Assembly: GCA_045106195.1 (NCBI GenBank)
Contig: JBGCEH010000024.1
Coordinates: forward strand, 186,001-250,000
Source: Granulosicoccus sp045106195
GTDB lineage: Bacteria; Pseudomonadota; Gammaproteobacteria; Granulosicoccales; Granulosicoccaceae
Length of the DNA stretch: 64,000 bases
Reading direction: 5' to 3'
Shown: in pieces, positions 7,114 through 16,696 of the stretch
Numbering within the stretch: position 1 is the stretch's first letter
Layout: each line of letters starts with the position of its first letter
Translations under genes and position numbers: made by a program
The notes under the pieces: generated by a model
Databases searched by the model: none
What the model was told of the DNA's origin: nothing
Seen by the model: the letters and a program-made list of their open reading frames with translations, nothing else

Positions 7114-9753
7114 TTAGCTGGCCTGCATCAATTCGACCGACAGACTGGCGGCATGATTGATTTTCATATCGTCTGTAGCTGCTCGCGGATTGGTCCAGTC
7201 GTTGAATTCACACCCTTTGTGAACGATGACAGAGGGAGGCAGATGCTCATTGCCATCACTGTCACCCGTCATCAGAAGATGTATCGGGTAACCTGGTGGA
7301 TTCGATCTCAGAATGTCCACAAATTTCAATGCTTGTATTTGCTGATACAAGTCAGGATGAACAATTAATCCGGCAAATTCGTGTAAATCATCGCTGCGCG
7401 GCTTGCGCTTGAATAGAAACCGGTAGGTATCAGCACGAACCCCACGCTGCAGCAATTGCATGTCATCAAGCCATTGACTACCGTGAAGTACAGGGTCCCA
7501 GTGATAACTGGCCGCGATAGGCAGATTCTCCAACGGGCTCAGAGCGCAGAGTAATGAACCCATGCGAACACTCAGCAAGTGGATTTTATCTACCGATTCT
7601 TTCAACCGCAGTGCAGCTTCCTGAAGATCATCCAGCCACGGTGAAAGATCGCGAAGCTCACTGATACAGCCACTGGAATTAGCGGTTCCTTGCCAGTCAA
7701 AGCGCAACAGGTGATTACCATCACGGGCCAGTGTCTGCATCATGCCACGGAACGGCCGTTGACAACGTCGCTGCTCATTACCGAGTGATGGTACAAGTAG
7801 TATGCCGACGCCATTTTCAGCTGCCGGCATTGGCGGTTGCAAAACCGAATAGGTCTGTCGTTGCCGGGCGTGTATGAAAAACGTCTCAACCGGCGGGACC
7901 AGTCGCGGCACCTGGCGACCCTCCATATGGGCAGCAAGCAGTGCAATGGTATCGAGGAAAAAAAAGTCACGCGTAGACACTGAGAATTGCAATTGCTTCT
8001 GTACCTCAGCGATTACCCTGACCGCCAGCAATGAATCACCACCCAGCGACAGGAAGCTATCGTGAATACCAACGGAGGCGATGCCCAGGACATCCTGCCA
8101 GATTTGACACAAAACCTGTTCAGTATGGCTGGTTGCCAACACGGTCTCAGACGTTCTAGCCAGTACCGCAGAGGAAGAATCGGGCAAGGCTTTGCGATCA
8201 ATCTTTCCATTGAGTGTTTTGGGCATTTGCGACATCAGAACGTAGTGTGATGGCACCATGTAAACAGGCAGGCGATGCTCCAGCTCAAGCTTGATAGCGC
8301 CAGCAGCCAGAGAACGCTTCTCCAGATTCTGTGATAGTGCGACAAATGCAACCAGATACTTGCGCCCTGCATCGCTGGCAGTGCTCACCAGCGAATCTGT
8401 TACACCATCCAATTCATTGATGGCATTTTCAATTTCGCCCGGCTCGATCCGGTAGCTACCGATCTTCAACTGGTGATCAATACGACCCGCGTACTCGATA
8501 ATGTCATCGTCCAGCCAACGCGCAAGATCGCCGGTGCGATAAAGTCGGGGAGCAACAACAGCTTCGTTTATCGCCGTGGGATCAGGCACGAAAAAGGGAT
8601 CTGCAATGAACGCTTTGGCTGTCAACTCCGGGCGGTTCAGGTAACCATCAGCCAGTGCCTCACCACCAATAAAAAGCTCTCCGGTCTGCCCAGAGCCAAC
8701 CGGCTTTAACTGTTCGTCCAATATATATGCGCTGTAGCCGGGCAAAACCTTCCCAATGGGAAGCGACTTGCCACTCCACCCGTCAGGCGGAATAAACACC
8801 GTGGCGGATACCGTTGCCTCGGTGGGTCCGTAGGCATTCGCCCAAAGCGCACGATGCCGGCACAGCTTGCCCCAACGAGCATAGTGCTCTGGTGAAACCT
8901 TTTCTCCGGTGACAACCATCAATCGCAGGCTGTCGGGTACGTAGTTCCCAGTGGCTTTCATCAGATCAACCCATTCATGCCAGTAACCGGTGGCCAGATG
9001 AACAGCAGTAATCGAACATCGCTGAATGATGTCACTCAGCTCAATTTGCGCATCTACTCGCTGCGAAGGCCTGAGTACAACGGTGCCACCACACATCAGC
9101 GGCGGAAAAATCTCTTCGATAGAGATATCAAAACTCAGTGTAGCGAACTGCAAGGTGACATCACTTGCGCTCAGTTGGTAGACCTCGGCATCGGCACGAC
9201 AATAACAATTCAATGCACGCTGAGAAACAGGTACACCTTTCGGCTTACCCGTAGATCCTGAGGTGTACATGATGTAGGCGCGACTGCTCTCGTCTGCCTT
9301 GGGCCACTTACCGTAAAGCGGAGGTTTTTCGACAATGTTGACGTTGTCGATCTGTAAAAGCTTCGCCAGACTATTGGCAATCAGCTCACTGGCTTTCGGA
9401 TGCGTTGAACGATCGGTCAATATCAGGCCGACCATGGCATCTTCGAGCATGAACAGAATGCGCTCATCCGGAAACGCCGTATCCAGAGGTACAAAGGGCA
9501 CACCGCACTTCAAACAACCCAACATGGCCACCACAACGTGCACGCTGCGTTCGCAAAACAATGCAACACTTTGTTCAGCACTCAGATTGGCTGCCATGAC
9601 CATTCCGGCAAATGCATCACTTGATGCATCCAGACATGCATAGCTGATACGGCCCCCATCATGCACAAGGGCACACTCATCCGGTGTGTCGATGCTATGC
9701 AGACGGATTGCATCCACAACGGATGTCCGTTTCGAGATCAGGCGCTTGTTCAT
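7114..9753 (-). CDS. NRPS-like adenylation - carrier - alpha/beta hydrolase fusion
   Basis: A single 879-residue chain with three parts. The adenylation domain (about 10-520) has TSGSTGKPKG at 164-173, GPTEAT near 309, YRTGD near 405, the A8 segment KIGSYRIEPG and the A10 Lys in NGKIDRKALP. The carrier domain (about 540-612) has the phosphopantetheine Ser574 in LGGDSL. The C-terminal part (about 645-860) resembles an alpha/beta hydrolase of the exosortase-A hydrolase 2 type. Its elbow reads SVRMG at 728-732, so the nucleophile is Arg730 and the domain should not be a normal esterase. There is no condensation domain. The ATG at 9753 is preferred over an adjoining TTG. It probably activates one amino or carboxylic acid; the substrate is unknown. 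Confidence 0.82.
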   Translation of the reverse strand: MNKRLISKRTSVVDAIRLHSIDTPDECALVHDGGRISYACLDASSDAFAGMVMAANLSAEQSVALFCERSVHVVVAMLGCLKCGVPFVPLDTAFPDERILFMLEDAMVGLILTDRSTHPKASELIANSLAKLLQIDNVNIVEKPPLYGKWPKADESSRAYIMYTSGSTGKPKGVPVSQRALNCYCRADAEVYQLSASDVTLQFATLSFDISIEEIFPPLMCGGTVVLRPSQRVDAQIELSDIIQRCSITAVHLATGYWHEWVDLMKATGNYVPDSLRLMVVTGEKVSPEHYARWGKLCRHRALWANAYGPTEATVSATVFIPPDGWSGKSLPIGKVLPGYSAYILDEQLKPVGSGQTGELFIGGEALADGYLNRPELTAKAFIADPFFVPDPTAINEAVVAPRLYRTGDLARWLDDDIIEYAGRIDHQLKIGSYRIEPGEIENAINELDGVTDSLVSTASDAGRKYLVAFVALSQNLEKRSLAAGAIKLELEHRLPVYMVPSHYVLMSQMPKTLNGKIDRKALPDSSSAVLARTSETVLATSHTEQVLCQIWQDVLGIASVGIHDSFLSLGGDSLLAVRVIAEVQKQLQFSVSTRDFFFLDTIALLAAHMEGRQVPRLVPPVETFFIHARQRQTYSVLQPPMPAAENGVGILLVPSLGNEQRRCQRPFRGMMQTLARDGNHLLRFDWQGTANSSGCISELRDLSPWLDDLQEAALRLKESVDKIHLLSVRMGSLLCALSPLENLPIAASYHWDPVLHGSQWLDDMQLLQRGVRADTYRFLFKRKPRSDDLHEFAGLIVHPDLYQQIQALKFVDILRSNPPGYPIHLLMTGDSDGNEHLPPSVIVHKGCEFNDWTNPRAATDDMKINHAASLSVELMQAS

Positions 9754-9900
9754 CAAGGAGTTGTAACGTGCATTGCAAAGGATGGTTCAACATTAAAGAC
9801 CGGGACTATCGCCGCGCAATGTCTTAATCCCGTATTCATACAGTTTTAGTCAAGAAAAATACAGGTTGTTGGCTTACACTGGCTCGCTCGACACCCTGTG

Positions 9901-10827
9901 ATGAACACTTCAATGTCCCGCCCCACTATTTGCATCAGCCCCGACGTTCAAACTGCTCTGTCCGAGGGTCAGGGCATTGTTGCGCTGGAAAGTACCATCA
10001 TAACGCATGGTATGCCTTATCCCGACAATCGCGACACGGCACTTCGCGTTGAACAGGCCGTTCGTGATAACGGCGCGGTACCAGCAACCATTGCCATCCT
10101 TAACGGAATACCCACGATAGGCCTGTCTGGGGAGATCCTTGAAGGGCTTTCAAAAACCGATAACGCGATGAAACTGTCACGTGCCGATCTTGCCATGGCA
10201 GTGGCACGAGGCGTTGATGGATCTACGACAGTAGCGGCGACCATGATGATCGCCAGACTTGCCGGTATTAAAGTGTTTGCCACAGGTGGCATTGGCGGCG
10301 TTCACAAAGGGGCAGAAGATAGCTTCGACATCTCGGCAGACCTTCAGGAGTTATCCAGAACCTCCGTGACGGTCATCTGCGCTGGCGCTAAAGCGATACT
10401 GGATATTCCCAAGACACTGGAAATGCTGGAAACACTGGGTGTTCCCGTGCTTACAGTCGGGCAGGCGAATTTTCCGGCGTTCTGGTCGTGCGACAGTGGT
10501 TTGACATCTCCACTGCGTGTCGATGCCGTTGACGAGATTGTCGGTTTTATCAAAGCTCGGGAATCACTAAACATTGAAGGTGGCATCCTGATTGCCAATC
10601 CAGTACCACAGGAGCACGAAATACCTCGCAAGAGATTGGAGAGCCTTATCGATCAGGCCGTGGCGGAGGCAAACATACAAGGAATTACCGGCAAACGCGT
10701 CACCCCCTGGTTGCTCGGTCGCATCGTCGAATTAAGCGACGGGGCAAGTCTTGTCACCAACCAGGCGTTGATCGCCAATAATGCATCGTTAGCAGCGCGT
10801 CTGGCCACAGCACTGGCCAGTCGGTAA
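9901..10827 (+). CDS. psuG: Pseudouridine-5'-phosphate glycosidase
   Basis: PsuG reversibly splits pseudouridine 5'-phosphate into uracil and ribose 5-phosphate, one of few enzymes that break a C-glycosidic bond. The 308 residues show the family pattern: ALESTIITHGMPYPDN near the N-terminus, TVAATMMIARLAGIKVFATGGIGGVH in the middle and the late KRVTPWLLGRI and SLVTNQALI segments. The length is normal. A GTG lies directly before the ATG at 9901, and a further ATG at 9913 is also possible. It is convergent with the TrpD-like gene, with 17 bp between them. The matching kinase is psuK about 3.7 kb upstream on the same strand. Confidence 0.93.
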   Translation: MNTSMSRPTICISPDVQTALSEGQGIVALESTIITHGMPYPDNRDTALRVEQAVRDNGAVPATIAILNGIPTIGLSGEILEGLSKTDNAMKLSRADLAMAVARGVDGSTTVAATMMIARLAGIKVFATGGIGGVHKGAEDSFDISADLQELSRTSVTVICAGAKAILDIPKTLEMLETLGVPVLTVGQANFPAFWSCDSGLTSPLRVDAVDEIVGFIKARESLNIEGGILIANPVPQEHEIPRKRLESLIDQAVAEANIQGITGKRVTPWLLGRIVELSDGASLVTNQALIANNASLAARLATALASR

Positions 10828-10844
10828 ACCACTGGCACTGATAC

Positions 10845-11963
10845 TCACTGGGGCAAGGCACAAGCCGCCGTAAACCGGGCTTTAGCAGTGCCATCATCAA
10901 GCACTGAACACACTTGCTCGGCTGCCGTGGTCAATGATGTCGCTACTCCACGGGCATGCAGAATCAAAGCGGCAGAGTACATCAAAGAGTCACGTGTATA
11001 GCCAGCCTCACCATCCAGTGCCGACAAGCCAAGGCTTGCTGCATGCTGAGCCAGCTCATTGGCAAACGGGTTGTCCGGCGTTTTAACTGAACGTACGGAA
11101 TCGTCAGTTAAATGCACCGGTAACGGTACTGCACGTTCCTCACACTGTATGCCCAACGACAGCGGATCAAGGTCAGTTTGCAATAGCGAGTGACCATCCT
11201 CACTTACGAAATAACGCGAGGCTTGCGTAAGCGAAGGTACAACGCCGCCCTCAACACCTCTCACCATAATCGAGCTCTGGAACCCGCCTTCCGCGGCCAG
11301 TCTGGCATATACCGGAGGATAGGGTTTGTGTACAAAACCCGTTACAAGGTGCGAGCCAAGCTGCGGAACAAAGGCGTTGACGGCCACCTCTATTGTTGTC
11401 AGACAAGGGCGTTTTACAATGCGTGTGCGCAAAGACGCAAGCGCAGCCAGCTCAGGCGCAATAACTGACTGGGAAACATAGGCCCAACCACAATGCACGG
11501 CCTCGATAGATGCCGCTGCTGTCTCCAGGCTCTGTGGCGGCGCCAGACCACTGGCCCGCAGCACAGCCTCGTGACTGGTCCCGAATTTGGGTCCCATCGA
11601 AGACACACCATGACTTAATACATTCAATCCGCAGGCCGCAAGCACAGCGGGCAGGAACGGCGCTGCAGGTGTACCTCTCAGGTATCCATCGTAGGGATCA
11701 ACAATCGTTACCAGGTGATCGACAGCCAGTGGCAGTTGCCTGACACCGCCGTTAATTGCATCCAGTATTCCGGCCAGCTCTTCATCCGTTTCGCGCTTCA
11801 TCCTAAGGGCAATCAGAAATATTCCAGCTTGAACCTCGTCAGCCTGACCCTCGAGAACAATGCGCATGGCTCGCCGGGCATCAGTGCGTTGAAGATCCTT
11901 GCTCAATGTGGGCCCTGTCGCTATACGCTGTAGCACATCGCGCATGAATTCTGAGTGGTTCAT
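10845..11963 (-). CDS. TrpD-like (YbiB-type) phosphoribosyltransferase family protein
   Basis: A 372-residue protein with the anthranilate phosphoribosyltransferase/thymidine phosphorylase fold: an N-terminal helical domain with the GILDAINGG segment and a C-terminal alpha/beta domain with VDPYDGYLRGTPAAPFLPAVLAA. The SHGVSSMGPKFGTSHEAV region replaces the strict TrpD glycine/threonine signature, which points to the TrpD2/YbiB group whose members bind nucleic acid rather than make tryptophan. No other trp genes are near. I start it at the ATG at 11963; an upstream in-frame start at 12098 would add a 45-residue leader that overlaps the divergent cysG. The gene is divergent from cysG, as I recall in several pseudomonads and relatives. 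Confidence 0.75.
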   Translation of the reverse strand: MNHSEFMRDVLQRIATGPTLSKDLQRTDARRAMRIVLEGQADEVQAGIFLIALRMKRETDEELAGILDAINGGVRQLPLAVDHLVTIVDPYDGYLRGTPAAPFLPAVLAACGLNVLSHGVSSMGPKFGTSHEAVLRASGLAPPQSLETAAASIEAVHCGWAYVSQSVIAPELAALASLRTRIVKRPCLTTIEVAVNAFVPQLGSHLVTGFVHKPYPPVYARLAAEGGFQSSIMVRGVEGGVVPSLTQASRYFVSEDGHSLLQTDLDPLSLGIQCEERAVPLPVHLTDDSVRSVKTPDNPFANELAQHAASLGLSALDGEAGYTRDSLMYSAALILHARGVATSLTTAAEQVCSVLDDGTAKARFTAACALPQ

Positions 11964-12085
11964 ATCAAATGATCTTGTCGCGAAGGTGGTATGGCTTAAA
12001 CTATACGGACAGAAAAAAATAGTTGTGCACAAATTGAACGCTTTACGCGCAATTATTGTAAACGAGACAGATCGACGACAAGTCA

Positions 12086-13495
12086 ATGAATTCAACAAGA
12101 ACGTTTGATCAAACCTACCCCGCTTTTCTGGATCTCGGTGGTCGCCGGGTTCTGGTGGTGGGCGGTGGAAATATCGCCACCAGAAAGATCACAAGACTCA
12201 TAGGTACTGGAGCTGACATCTGCGTCGTCGCAAGCACACTTGTCACTTCACTTAAGGCGCTCTGCCAGCAACATGACATTGTTCACCATGCTCGCGCACT
12301 GAAAGACACAGACTTTCAGGATGTTGCTTTGGTATTCGCCGCAAGTGGTGACGTACGGGAAAATGCTGAAACAGCCGACCGGGCACACGAGGCTGGCTGC
12401 TTTGTTAACTTTGCCAACACCCCGTCTGCAAGCAGTTTTCTCGTACCCTCACTGGTGGATAGAAAACCACTTCTGGTTGCTGTATCCAGCACCGGGGCTT
12501 CCCCCGTGCTGGCACGGATACTCACCGCACGCATCGATGCCTTTCTACCTCACACGTACAAACAGCTCGGCAAGCTTGCCTTGCGCTATCGGGAGCGTAT
12601 CGCCATACATATTCCCGATTGGCGTCAACGGCGCCGTTTCTGGGAAGGATTACTCAGCGGACGTGTTGGTGAACTCATACTGCAGGGGCGTACCGACAAT
12701 GCCAAAACTGAGCTGGAGATCGCACTGCGTGATCACGACAGCAGCAAGACTGCGGGAGAGGTCTACCTTGTTGGTGCCGGGCCCGGAGATCCGGATTTGT
12801 TGAGCTTTCGGGCTTTGCGGCTTATGCAGCAATGCGATGTCGTACTCTACGATCGTCTGGTGTCCGATGCCATCATGGCGCTGGTGAGTGAATCAGCGCA
12901 ACGTATCTATGTGGGTAAGCAACGTAAGGAACATGCCGTGCCACAGGCGTCCATCAACGCTCAATTGGCTGAGCTTGCCAAGCAAGGCAAGCGTGTACTC
13001 AGGCTAAAAGGTGGTGATCCTTTCATGTTTGGTCGTGGTGGTGAGGAGATCGAAACACTTGCTGATGAAGGCGTCGACTTTCAGGTAGTGCCAGGCATAA
13101 CGGCTGCTACCGGATGTTCGAGCTATGCGGGTATCCCCCTGACTCATCGAGACTATGCACAGGCTTGCATTTTCGTTACCGGACACTTGAAAGATGGCTC
13201 AGTCAATCTTGACTGGCAAACACTGGCGAGACCCCATCAAACTGTCGTGATCTATATGGGGCTGGTTGGACTACCCATCATTTGCAAGCAGTTAGTCAAC
13301 CACGGCCTACCCGAAAATCACCCTGTCGCGCTGATAGCTCAAGGTACACGTTCGAATCAAGCCGTGATTACCGGCACTCTTGACTGTTTGCCGGACAGCG
13401 TCAGTAAAATGGATATCAAACCACCGACACTGATCATCGTTGGCGAAGTTGTTGGCTTGCGCGACAAGCTGGCATGGTTTGAGAAACGCAGATGA
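12086..13495 (+). CDS. cysG: Siroheme synthase, multifunctional CysG
   Basis: CysG of 469 residues carries out all steps from uroporphyrinogen III to siroheme. The N-terminal part has the precorrin-2 dehydrogenase Rossmann motif VVGGGNIATRK and the linked ferrochelatase region. The C-terminal half is the S-adenosylmethionine-dependent methyltransferase, seen in VGAGPGDPDLLSFRALR near 225 and LKGGDPFMFGRGGEE near 307. The length is normal for the fused enzyme. Siroheme serves assimilatory sulfite and nitrite reductases, neither of which is in the window. A second siroheme-type chelatase gene (cbiX) occurs at 38.9 kb. It is convergent with batD, with only 10 bp between the stops. Confidence 0.95.
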   Translation: MNSTRTFDQTYPAFLDLGGRRVLVVGGGNIATRKITRLIGTGADICVVASTLVTSLKALCQQHDIVHHARALKDTDFQDVALVFAASGDVRENAETADRAHEAGCFVNFANTPSASSFLVPSLVDRKPLLVAVSSTGASPVLARILTARIDAFLPHTYKQLGKLALRYRERIAIHIPDWRQRRRFWEGLLSGRVGELILQGRTDNAKTELEIALRDHDSSKTAGEVYLVGAGPGDPDLLSFRALRLMQQCDVVLYDRLVSDAIMALVSESAQRIYVGKQRKEHAVPQASINAQLAELAKQGKRVLRLKGGDPFMFGRGGEEIETLADEGVDFQVVPGITAATGCSSYAGIPLTHRDYAQACIFVTGHLKDGSVNLDWQTLARPHQTVVIYMGLVGLPIICKQLVNHGLPENHPVALIAQGTRSNQAVITGTLDCLPDSVSKMDIKPPTLIIVGEVVGLRDKLAWFEKRR

Positions 13496-13505
13496 TCATC
13501 GGTTT

Positions 13506-14849
13506 TCAGGGGCCCGGATAAAGCACCGTCAAATTTCCATGCGATGTCTTCTTCCTGCGCGCAGCTTTCCTTGCAGCATGAAGATATCTGTTCATCAATA
13601 CCAGATCCGGCGCTGTATCGTGATTAAGCCCATATAAATGTGCATCCAGCGTTATCAGGCTGTCCTGCATCTTTGCTTCCGCTGACGGTATTTGATCGAG
13701 CCGCTGGATGCTTTGACCGGGGTACGCAAGACTGGCCCATTGAACAAGTGATTTACGTAGGGCATCATAATCCTTATTGCGCAGATCACGTTGCAGAGCC
13801 TTCCAGGCGACAGGTTCAGTCATCGCTTTTCGCTTTTTCGCAGGTCTGGTCTCTTGTTGGCGAATTCGCTGCCACAACGCCAGACAAAAAACAGCCAATC
13901 CCAGCAAGGCCGCTGCCATTGCAGCGAGGGCCATCTGATAATGCCTGATGCGAGCCCCCCCCATTGACATATCGTCGAGTGTGGATTCACTAATCCGTAG
14001 CTGCTCGGCTGCCAGGGTCGTGGTTTGCCACTGCCGCTCGTTGATATTCCACCATTTGATTTCCATGGGCGGCAAGTTCACACGACCCGGGCTGGATGCC
14101 ACCATGGCATAAGATTGAATGAGCGTACCGTTCAAACCCGTAGTGGCTACCTCGGTTTCCATGCGCGGCAAATCAGGATAGGTTCTTATATCTTCAAGCA
14201 TGGCAGCCTTAAACGCTGGAATTGCACCAGGGTGCTGACCGGATACCTTGATCGACACATGCCGAGTCACCGGTTCGCCAGCGCGTATCGCATCCGAGTC
14301 TGTAATGTCCACCGACCAGCGGCTTTCCAGTTCGACGTTCTGAGCGGGGAACCAGATGGTGTTTGTACGCGGTGCGGGCTCTATGCTTAAATCCAATGCA
14401 CTAGTGCTGGCGGAGATTGTGGGATTGCCCTTACCAAACATCTGCCCACCTGCCGACACAGGTAAAACAGCCTTAAAGGACAGAACCGGTATTTGCAAGG
14501 ATCCGGCTTCTCTGGCAAACAGTGCGTATACCGTTTTTGTAAATTGGTGGGGCCTGCCATTGATATCCATCGTAGATTTCTGATGACTTAGCTGCACTAC
14601 ATCAACGTTTGCCACCGCAAGCTTGTCGCCTGTGATATTGAATGCAATGGATGGCGCTCCGACCGTCAAGGTGAGCAATATCTGTTCGTTGACATAAGCC
14701 TTAGTACGATCAGCCTCCAGAGTCGCAATCAACTCACCGCCCACGGTGCCGGACTTACCGCTGGAGCCAAAGCCAGCCGGGCTTACCGGTTGACCGTACA
14801 CTTCCAGCGAGCACAGCAGACACAATCCGATAAGCCATTGCCTCATCAA
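13506..14849 (-). CDS. batD: BatD-like membrane protein
   Basis: 447 residues with an N-terminal signal peptide (cleavage likely after VYG), a large periplasmic part made of beta-rich repeats (VNEQILLTLTV near residue 55; the REAGSLQIPVLSF segment) and one transmembrane helix at about 303-323, followed by a basic cytoplasmic tail. This is the layout of BatD/DUF7939-type oxygen-tolerance proteins. Its start codon overlaps the batB stop by 4 bp, so the two are translationally coupled. Bat proteins are thought to form an envelope complex with MoxR. The precise role is not established; aerotolerance in Bacteroides gave the name. Confidence 0.85.
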   Translation of the reverse strand: MMRQWLIGLCLLCSLEVYGQPVSPAGFGSSGKSGTVGGELIATLEADRTKAYVNEQILLTLTVGAPSIAFNITGDKLAVANVDVVQLSHQKSTMDINGRPHQFTKTVYALFAREAGSLQIPVLSFKAVLPVSAGGQMFGKGNPTISASTSALDLSIEPAPRTNTIWFPAQNVELESRWSVDITDSDAIRAGEPVTRHVSIKVSGQHPGAIPAFKAAMLEDIRTYPDLPRMETEVATTGLNGTLIQSYAMVASSPGRVNLPPMEIKWWNINERQWQTTTLAAEQLRISESTLDDMSMGGARIRHYQMALAAMAAALLGLAVFCLALWQRIRQQETRPAKKRKAMTEPVAWKALQRDLRNKDYDALRKSLVQWASLAYPGQSIQRLDQIPSAEAKMQDSLITLDAHLYGLNHDTAPDLVLMNRYLHAARKAARRKKTSHGNLTVLYPGP

Positions 14850-16696
14850 TAGCGCCCCTCTTCCATCGGCAAGGTTTCTACATCTGCTTGCTCAGCCCGC
14901 ATTCTTGCCTGATAATGAAACTTCCGGCGCAAAAAACCACCTGGATCCCTGGGCAGGGAACGTAGCCATTGCTCACTATACGGGTTGAGAACGGCGCTCT
15001 CGCTGTCTTCTATTCTCACCGCACCGCTATCTGCGTCCACACCGTTATCAATCTCACGATCGGTAAGCGCGCCCGACCTCTGCACAGGTGTTGCATCATC
15101 TGAAAGCTCAGCCGTGGGCTCATTGACAGGTGCTAAAGAGCTCGACTGACCTGCATCCTGAAGGGTTTGCTGGTTCAACGTTTGACCGACACCGGCACTG
15201 CCACCGATATGCCGCTGCTCTCCACTTTCGGCGTCCATCTCGCCAGGTTCTGCATCAGCGGATTCACCTTCGTCGTCACCCCCACCGGAACCTCGTCGAT
15301 TCTGCTCGTCGGCCGCTGCGTCATCCTGCTCGTTCCGCTGGCGTAGTATCGCTTGCAGGAACTCCCGGTTGTACAGCGCATCCGCATGGCCAGGTTCCAG
15401 AGCCAACGATTTTTCATAGGCAAGTAGTGCGTGTTCAAGTCTGCCAGCCAGAGCTTCGGCATTGCCAAGGTTATAAAAATCATCCGCGCCCTGCCCTCTC
15501 GAGAACAAGACTGCCGCTTCTGCAAACTCACCATTTCGGTATCTGGCCACAGCAATCCACTGTGTCTGCTCAAACAGCTCTGCTGCCAAATCGGACCGCC
15601 CCTTGCGCAAGGCTATCTCAGCTTGCTGATTATCGGTTAACCAAAGATCCGTCCAACTCCAGGCATGACTATCGGGCGGGAAAAGCAAGATCGGCAAAAA
15701 AGCCCAGATCAGATTACGTCTGAACAGACAGACTGCCAATGGCAGAAGCAACAGGACCAGCCAATATCCAGCATCGTGCGTAGAATCGGAAGGATGAACA
15801 TCACTTCTTATCCTTGCACTGAACGGTAGTGTGGACAAGCCCCCGAGGTACTCGACATCACTGCTATCAGCCGTCACACGGTGGTAGCGTCCGTCGAAGT
15901 GATCAGCCAGTTCGGTTAATAAAACATCATCGAGAGAGGCAACTATGATTTGGTCATTGGCATCACGCATAAAACCTGTGCTATCTGTGGGTATTGGTGC
16001 CCCTGATGCAGTACCAACGCCCAGAATGGATAATCGGTATCCGCGTGGCAAGCTGCGTTTTATATAGTCGGCGGCTGTTAGATGTATACCATCGGTGATA
16101 ACCACGATGTCCCCCTGGCTTAACCCAGCCCCGTCAAAAAGGGACAGCGCCAGTTCCAGCGCAGCTTCCGGATGGCTGCCGGATACCGGCATGATGCTCG
16201 GATGAAGCGTAGGCACAAGCGCCCCGATAGTGGCGGGATCATCCGTTAGCGGGGTGACCCTATAGGCGTCACCTGCATATACGATCAGGGCAGTTTCACC
16301 GACACTACGGGTACGCAAGAGATCAATCAGTTTGAAACTGGCACGCTCCAGCCGGGTTGGCTTGATATCCTGTGCCAGCATGGATGGCGACAGATCGAAC
16401 AGGATAACCATCGCCTGACGATTAGCGGCCATATTGCCTGGCAAGGTTTTCCAACTGGGACCTGCCAGCGCAACGCATGCCAACAATAGAGGAAACAGCA
16501 TGACCCACGGACGGTACCAGGACTGTTGTGCAGAGCCCCCCACCACAAGATGTTTCAGTTTATCGTGGTCAATATAGCGTGACCATCCAGCCGATCCCAG
16601 CCGCCTTGCATGCCAGAAGAGCGTCAGTACAACGACAGGCATTGTCAGCAACCACAAGGGCCGCATGAAACGAAAGTTCTCAACAAGCTCATTCAT
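14846..16696 (-). CDS. batB: BatB/BatC-type VWA-TPR membrane protein
   Basis: 616 residues. Two N-terminal transmembrane helices (about 11-29 and 64-80) precede a von Willebrand A domain with the MIDAS motif DLSPS at 101-105. Another transmembrane helix near 320 leads to TPR repeats with YNLGNAEALAGRLEHAL and the next repeat ALEPGHADALYN. The last part (about 455-560) is a long acidic and Gln/Ser-rich linker. The chain therefore joins what are BatB and BatC in Bacteroides. It overlaps batA and batD by 4 bp each. The MIDAS metal site suggests a protein-binding role regulated by MoxR, a family-based inference. Confidence 0.88.
   Translation of the reverse strand: MNELVENFRFMRPLWLLTMPVVVLTLFWHARRLGSAGWSRYIDHDKLKHLVVGGSAQQSWYRPWVMLFPLLLACVALAGPSWKTLPGNMAANRQAMVILFDLSPSMLAQDIKPTRLERASFKLIDLLRTRSVGETALIVYAGDAYRVTPLTDDPATIGALVPTLHPSIMPVSGSHPEAALELALSLFDGAGLSQGDIVVITDGIHLTAADYIKRSLPRGYRLSILGVGTASGAPIPTDSTGFMRDANDQIIVASLDDVLLTELADHFDGRYHRVTADSSDVEYLGGLSTLPFSARIRSDVHPSDSTHDAGYWLVLLLLPLAVCLFRRNLIWAFLPILLFPPDSHAWSWTDLWLTDNQQAEIALRKGRSDLAAELFEQTQWIAVARYRNGEFAEAAVLFSRGQGADDFYNLGNAEALAGRLEHALLAYEKSLALEPGHADALYNREFLQAILRQRNEQDDAAADEQNRRGSGGGDDEGESADAEPGEMDAESGEQRHIGGSAGVGQTLNQQTLQDAGQSSSLAPVNEPTAELSDDATPVQRSGALTDREIDNGVDADSGAVRIEDSESAVLNPYSEQWLRSLPRDPGGFLRRKFHYQARMRAEQADVETLPMEEGRY

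Noticed and set aside
15130..15723. 197-codon open frame antisense to batB
   Set aside because: Composition dominated by His, Arg and Ser from the opposite strand of the acidic linker; no domain; batB is certain.
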